Below are positions 59,601 through 64,000 of a DNA stretch of 64,000 nucleotides, piece after piece. The first letter of the stretch is position 1; each line of letters opens with the position of its first letter. This stretch comes from Syngnathus acus. Taxonomy: Eukaryota > Chordata > Actinopteri > Syngnathiformes > Syngnathidae. A program made the position numbers and the translations under genes. Below the pieces are notes generated by a model. The model was not told where the DNA came from, did not search any database, and saw nothing but the letters and a program-made list of their open reading frames with translations. The stretch covers positions 8,044,631 through 8,108,630 of the forward strand of contig NC_051108.1 in NCBI RefSeq assembly GCF_901709675.1, read 5' to 3'.

Positions 59601-61341
59601 CAAAGTTCAAGGAAAGACGTGGGTTTGGTAAACGGCTCTTTATTTAACAAAACAAACTTACAGGCGTGTGGCGGCGTGGACTTCCAGCCACGGAAGGGGA
59701 AGAGAGCTCCATAGAATAGGACAGAGTCGATCTTTGTCCTTTATGTAAACAACCGCCGCGCTGCTGACGCGACGTCGCGCTGCTGACGCGCGACCGCGAC
59801 GTCGCGTCGCGCGTCACTCGACGGAGCTCTCTTTCACTTTCGTGGATTGAAGTCGGGCGCCGGCGCTCGGCCGGGTGGCTGTCCAGGGACGGTGGATGGG
59901 GCTCGGACAATGCTTTTACGCACGCCCGGTCCTCCTCTACCGAGCTGTCTTTCACCTCCGTGGATGGAAGTCGAGGGCCGGCGCTCAGCCGGGTGGCTGT
60001 CCGAGGACGGTGGATGGGGCTCGGTCATGGCTTTTACGCACGCCCGGTCCTATTCTATGGAGCTCTCTTCCCCATCCGTGGCTGGAAGTCCACGCCGCCA
60101 CACGCCTGTAAGTTTGTTTTGTTAAATAAAGAGCCGTTTACCAAACCCACGTCTTTCCTTGAACTTTGTTAACGCTACAATATAGTTATATAGTAGATCT
60201 GTGGAATAACGACGAGGCTGACGTCAGGGCGCACGCGCGGCGATGTTGACAAAGGACGAGGAATTTGATCGATGGATTTAATGATTTAGAGTGCACAGAT
60301 GGTTTGATAACATTATTGCTTATATAATAGTTATTTGATATATAATTTATATATCGTTATATGGGCCTGTGGAATATTTTTAAGTGCAAGAGCCGTCAGC
60401 GGCGCGCACGCATTGTTGACAAAGGACGATTGATGGATTTAATGAATTGGAGTGACGCAGATGGTTTCGTGCTGCTGTCGTCACTCGAAATTCAAATTAC
60501 AGTAATCCCTTGCTACATTGCGGTTCGTTTATCGCGGGTTCATTTATTTATTTATTTATTTTTTGAAATTTTTTGAAAAAAAAAAAACACATATAAGTCG
60601 CTCCTGAGTAAAAGTCGCCCCCCCCCACCCAAACTATGAAAAAAACCGCGACTTATAGTCCGAAAATTACGGTATTTATGAAAATCAGTTTGACTTTAAA
60701 ATGTGTTACAAAAACATTTAAAAGTACATTATACAGTGTTTAAAAATACAATAGAGGTTCATAAAAGTCTTATGGAAATTGTAAGAATATATTTTCTCTA
60801 CATCGCGGATTTTCACCTATCGCGGGTGGTCTTGGAACCAATTATCCGCGATAAACGAGGGATTACTGTATACATTTCTGCATGGATCCGCTGTGTGCCT
60901 TGAATGAATGTCACCAGTATTTTGAAGCGCACCCTTGCTTCCATACAGGAGGGAACAAGTGGCAAAACGGCGCTGCATCTCGCGGTTGAAATCCACGACA
61001 CCATGTCGGTGAAGCTGCTGCTCAGTGGCGGCGCCAATGTGGACGCCGCCATGTTCAACGGCTGCACGCCGCTCCACCTGGCTGTGGGGCGGCAGGACAC
61101 GGCCATCGCCAATCTCCTCTGCCAGTCTGGCGCAGACACCATGTTGCGCAACGTGGAGGACGAGACAGCGTTGGACCTGGCTGATGGCAATAATGATGTA
61201 AGGCGTTGTTAACTGCAGCAGATGATGTCTGTTTGCGCTACGATTTTACTGCAGCACTATTCTGTCTTTCAGATTCTGGCTCTGTTCCCATTTGATGACA
61301 TCCAAATCTCTGGCAGGTCGGTGGTCGGTGTGAACTTTTGA
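54594..61341 (+). CDS. nfkbie: NF-kB inhibitor epsilon (IkB-epsilon), 346 aa
   Basis: IkB-epsilon holds Rel dimers in the cytoplasm by its ankyrin repeats until IKK phosphorylation triggers its degradation. Exons: 54594-54913, 56676-56778, 57448-57658, 57821-57909, 60949-61197, 61273-61341; 1041 bp in frame. The IKK phosphodegron DSGINS is at residues 18-23 (serines 19 and 23). The ankyrin region starts near residue 105 (GDTILHLAIIHED) and includes VLDIQNYLYQSPLHLA, DGNTALHVAC, GLACLHLAA, EGTSGKTALHLAVE, NGCTPLHLAVG and LLRNVEDET. The C terminus is PFDDIQISGR..., close to human NFKBIE. No long PEST tail follows, as in IkB-epsilon but unlike IkB-alpha. The AATAAA at 61830 is the likely polyA signal. 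Intron 4 (3 kb) carries composite copy C and a pogo-like element. Confidence 0.96.
56519..56655 (+). repeat. (GT)n-(GTGC)n microsatellite in nfkbie intron 1
   Basis: GTAT, GT, GTGC and GTAC repeats over about 135 bp, ending only about 20 bp before the exon 2 acceptor (56675). The branch-point region of this intron lies in or beside the repeat. Confidence 0.95.
58053..58165. mobile_element. Fragment of a TA-target element with CAGTAATCCCTCGCTAC end
   Basis: TA then CAGTAATCCCTCGCTACTTC at 58053, the same terminal type as the element at 60500-60868. The other end was not located. No coding capacity. Confidence 0.5.
58869..60672. mobile_element. Composite TIR element, copy C, in nfkbie intron 4
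   Basis: MITE-type inverted ends flanked by TA (58867-58868, 60673-60674). It contains the 117 bp tandem units (about 59840-60090), the 180 bp-type modules and an inserted complete 170 bp MITE (59407-59576). Its right end lies inside a pogo-like element (60500-60868), part of which continues outside the composite boundary; this is not the case in copies A and B. Confidence 0.78.
59407..59576. mobile_element. 170 bp MITE nested in composite copy C
   Basis: Same element as 31442-31611. The flanking TA at 59405-59406 and 59577-59578 corresponds to a single TA in the equivalent position of copies A (about 3225, complement) and B (about 36233), so the pre-insertion site is present in the window. 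Confidence 0.93.
60500..60868. mobile_element. TA-target element with CAGTAATCCC ends, interrupted by the composite boundary
   Basis: Inverted ends CAGTAATCCC at 60500 and GGGATTACTG ending at 60868, TA on both sides; internal CGCGGTT/ATCGCGG repeats. The right end of composite copy C (about 60588-60672) lies within it. No transposase. Confidence 0.7.
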
Positions 61342-61829
61342 GCTACTGTATAGAGCTGCGTCAGGCTGAGCGACTGTGTTTGAACTGTATGATTTGTATT
61401 GTTTTTGATTGAAATCTGTATTTATAAGTTCTATTGACAAACTGCATCACTTGGGATAAGGACACCATTCTTCTTAGCAATCTTTGACTTGAACACTGAA
61501 AAAACAATCAGCTTGATACTCTTCTCTTCATGGTCAGGTTTGCATCGCCACATCCATTAAAATTTCTTAAAAGATCTACCTCTTTCTCAATATTTTAAAT
61601 AGCTATTAATCAAAATTTCAAATTATTTTATTCCCGTTTCTTAAATTTCACTGGTGCAGAAGTTGTTTGGGTGTCTTTTTTTCTTCCAAGCTCAGCTTTT
61701 GGCAATGAGACTGCATAATTCCACATGGATGAATCTATGACATCAAATTGTGTGAAGTTTCTGCTTTACTCTTTGTTGTTAATTGCACTGGCCTGTTGTT
61801 GAAAATAATTTTATGCTCATTTATTTTGT

Positions 61830-61835
61830 AATAAA
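61830..61835 (+). promoter_or_regulatory. AATAAA polyadenylation signal of nfkbie
   Basis: First clear AATAAA after the nfkbie stop, about 490 bp downstream. Confidence 0.6.
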
Positions 61836-62113
61836 ATGGTTTGAAACATAATTGGATCGTGTTTCTTTAGTGTGAATATGATTCTATGACAACTGACTGT
61901 TTTAAAGACTCATTTCCTGGAATGTTGCGCAATATCTTAACTTCATTTCATAACACTTGTACTTTGATAACACTTGTTACAATACTTATGAGCTATAGTC
62001 ATGTACAGTGGATATTAAAATAAACATCAAAATGATGAAAAAAACTCTTTTACTGTTTGTACCATGTGATTAATTCAAAGTTAAAATTATTTATTACATG
62101 CACGTTAAATTAG

Positions 62114-62415
62114 GGGGCGACTAGGTGGAGCACTGGTGAGCACGTCCACCTCACAGTTAGGAGGGTGCGGGTTCGATTCCACCCTGTGTGGAGATTGCAT
62201 GTTCTTCCCGTGCCCACGTGGGTTTTCTCCGGGCACTCCGGTTTCCTCCCACATCCCCAAAACATGCTTGGTAGGCCGATTGAGCACTTGAAATTGCCCC
62301 GAGGTGTGAGTGTGGATGGTTGTTCGTCTCTATGTGCCCTGCGATTGGCTGGCAACCGGTTCAGGGTGTCCCCCGCCCACTACCCGATGACTGCTGGGAT
62401 AGGCTCCAGCACGCT
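62114..62415 (+). repeat. tRNA-headed SINE, 3' truncated
   Basis: Same family as 10859-11228: head with GGGTTCGATTCC, then GCATGTTCTTCCCG, GGGCACTCCGG and GGGATAGGCTCCAGCACG. It lacks the GGAT tail and runs straight into the repeat that starts at about 62418. Confidence 0.75.
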
Positions 62416-62417
62416 AG

Positions 62418-62657
62418 GGATGTGCATTCCAGTTCTTTTAGATGAACTGAATCTTTTGAATCAGTTCACTCAAAAGATTCGTTCAAACGAATGTTATGTC
62501 GACATTTGTTAATTTTGGGGACACCAACTCATATAACAACGTAAAACACATACATATTGTCATATAAAGCAGTTAACCAAATGTCTGATTTTTATGTTTT
62601 GAATGGCGAATATAAAAACAAGGAATAAAACACCAGACAAGTTATAACGTAAATGTT

Positions 62658-62697
<40 letters not shown>

Positions 62698-63857
62698 GTA
62701 CATTTCAAACCAGCAATCTAATGTGGAACTGCAGTCGATATATTGGATAACAACATTTAGGCATATATATGCATACACGTTATTTAAAACCTACTATAAG
62801 TAAATCGTAAATCTACATTCTGGCTTCCATAGTTCATGCCAGGAGACGCAACATATTCACTGACTGATCCGTTGATGCACAAGAAGGCATTTCACTCATT
62901 GACTCGTTTGCGAACGGGAAAGCCAGGATTCGTTCCAGGGCCGGTTCAAGGAATGCACATAAGAGGGGGCAGTCAGAAATGTGAAGGGGGCATGTTCTTT
63001 TTTTTTTTTTTTTACACATTTTTAACACTGTTAGTGTTTTCTTCACGGCAGTTGTTAGCTGTGTGTCCAGATCTCAACCTGGAGAAGTGGATTGCACTCT
63101 GTCAGGCCTCTACACTAAGACCTGTCCAGCTTGGGTGTCCCACCTGAAGATTAAAGCTTCTTAATCATTAGTTATATCACGGGTCAGTACGACGAATTTG
63201 GTGGAGTTTTCACTGCTTCTTCCAACTCCTACCGCGCTGACTGTAACTTGACACTCTCTGGCTGCGTCTTGCCTCATTTGCATACTCACAGTGATTGGAT
63301 GTTTACGGAGGGGCGCGGAGTCCTGACAGCAGGCTGTGTGAGGACACACACTGCACCGACATGAGAGAAGAGAGGGGGCGGATTAACGTGTGTTTCTATC
63401 AGCGGATTTTTCACTTCTAAAAGTTTGATTCGAGGGAGCAGGACATCTGTTTGAGGGGGCGTTGCCCCCTCTTGCCCCTGCGTAGAGCCGGCACTGATTC
63501 GTTCCCTCACTGATCCGTTCACGCGGTGAACTGGAAATGCGAATCACTCAGTGAGTGATTCACTCAGTGAGTGATTCACTCAATGAGTGATCCGTTCACT
63601 CACAGATTCGTTCGTTGGTGAACGGGAAATGCAATTCACGACTCGTTCGTGAACGGGAAGTTACATCATTTACTTCTTCGTTTTGTTTTACGGCGAGGTA
63701 GCACCAGCTTCAATGGGCATTACTGACACCTACTGGTTGAAGTTATATATGAAAAGAAAAAAGAACGAATCACTTTAGGAAGTGATTCGTTCACTCTCGT
63801 TCACTGAAAAGGTTCGTTCTTTATGAACGAATCGTTCACTCACGAGCCAACACTACA
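62418..63857. repeat. Dispersed element rich in GATTCGTTCACTC repeats, host of a hAT MITE
   Basis: Both ends are rich in inverted and direct copies of GAACGAATC/GATTCGTTCACTC (62430-62500 and 63500-63850), with a cluster of TGATTCACTCAGTGAG repeats at 63540-63610. Exact ends were not fixed. No transposase was found. An ATT run lies at 62659-62694. Confidence 0.5.
62936..63496. mobile_element. 561 bp hAT-type MITE with 8 bp target duplication
   Basis: Ends CAGGGCCGG (62936) and CCGGCACTG (63496) form a short imperfect TIR. The target duplication ATTCGTTC is perfect on both sides (62928-62935 and 63497-63504). An 8 bp duplication with CAG.G ends is the hAT signature. A T run lies at 62999-63014. 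No transposase frame. Confidence 0.88.
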
Positions 63858-64000
63858 GCACGCCCGCCACACCCCGGATGGACGTTAAATCTGACGTCAC
63901 CTCGAACAGCAACCTTCCAATAACTCCTCCGCGACGACAGGAGGCGCTAGGTACACGTAGTTTCATCCGCAACCTGTGGTGTCCGGACGAGAAGCGTTCT

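Noticed and set aside
59644-60172. Several frames of 64-103 codons on both strands in nfkbie intron 4
   Set aside because: Same 117 bp tandem repeat as in composite copies A and B; not part of nfkbie, whose exons 4 and 5 join in phase across it.

Overview
This is a 64 kb piece of a ray-finned fish (teleost) nuclear genome. The evidence is seven spliced vertebrate genes with GT-AG introns, and a repeat load typical of teleosts: Rex3, a CR1/L2/Rex1-type LINE, Tc1, hAT, pogo/Tigger-like elements, tRNA-headed SINEs and TA-target MITEs. The species cannot be fixed from the sequence. Exon boundaries given here were read by eye from splice sites and checked by reading-frame phase; a few may be off by a base or two.

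Gene layout: taf1a (-, 7.0-9.1 kb), mia3/TANGO1 (+, 10.3-24.3 kb, 28 exons), a 12.8 kb gap between mia3 and aida made almost wholly of transposons, aida (-, 37.1-39.3 kb), rnf8 (+, 40.0-42.9 kb), tcte1/DRC5 (+, 43.5-46.6 kb), tmem151b (-, 49.4-52.8 kb) and nfkbie (+, 54.6-61.3 kb). In human, TAF1A-MIA3-AIDA lie together on 1q41, while RNF8, TCTE1, TMEM151B and NFKBIE are on 6p21. The window therefore spans a junction of two ancestral linkage blocks, placed between the divergent pair aida/rnf8.

The genes are housekeeping or tissue genes with unrelated roles: Pol I transcription (taf1a), ER export of large cargo (mia3), JNK/axin signalling (aida), DNA damage ubiquitin signalling (rnf8), motile cilia (tcte1), a neuronal-type membrane protein (tmem151b) and NF-kB inhibition (nfkbie). 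Regulatory signals that fit the gene are a kB site upstream of nfkbie, a perfect X-box at the 5' end of tcte1, and a phase-compatible alternative first exon inside mia3 that would encode a TANGO1-short form.

The most informative non-genic structure is the transposon record: a LINE with a full-length open frame sitting inside a Tc1 element that itself sits in a microsatellite; two 170 bp MITE copies differing by about one base; and three long elements (1.5-2.1 kb) in which the same MITE ends flank a tandem-repeat core. Empty and filled versions of the same target site are both present in the window and prove TA target duplication. No previously unknown biological system was recognised; the most novel-looking items are the MITE-bounded composite family and the candidate short mia3 promoter.
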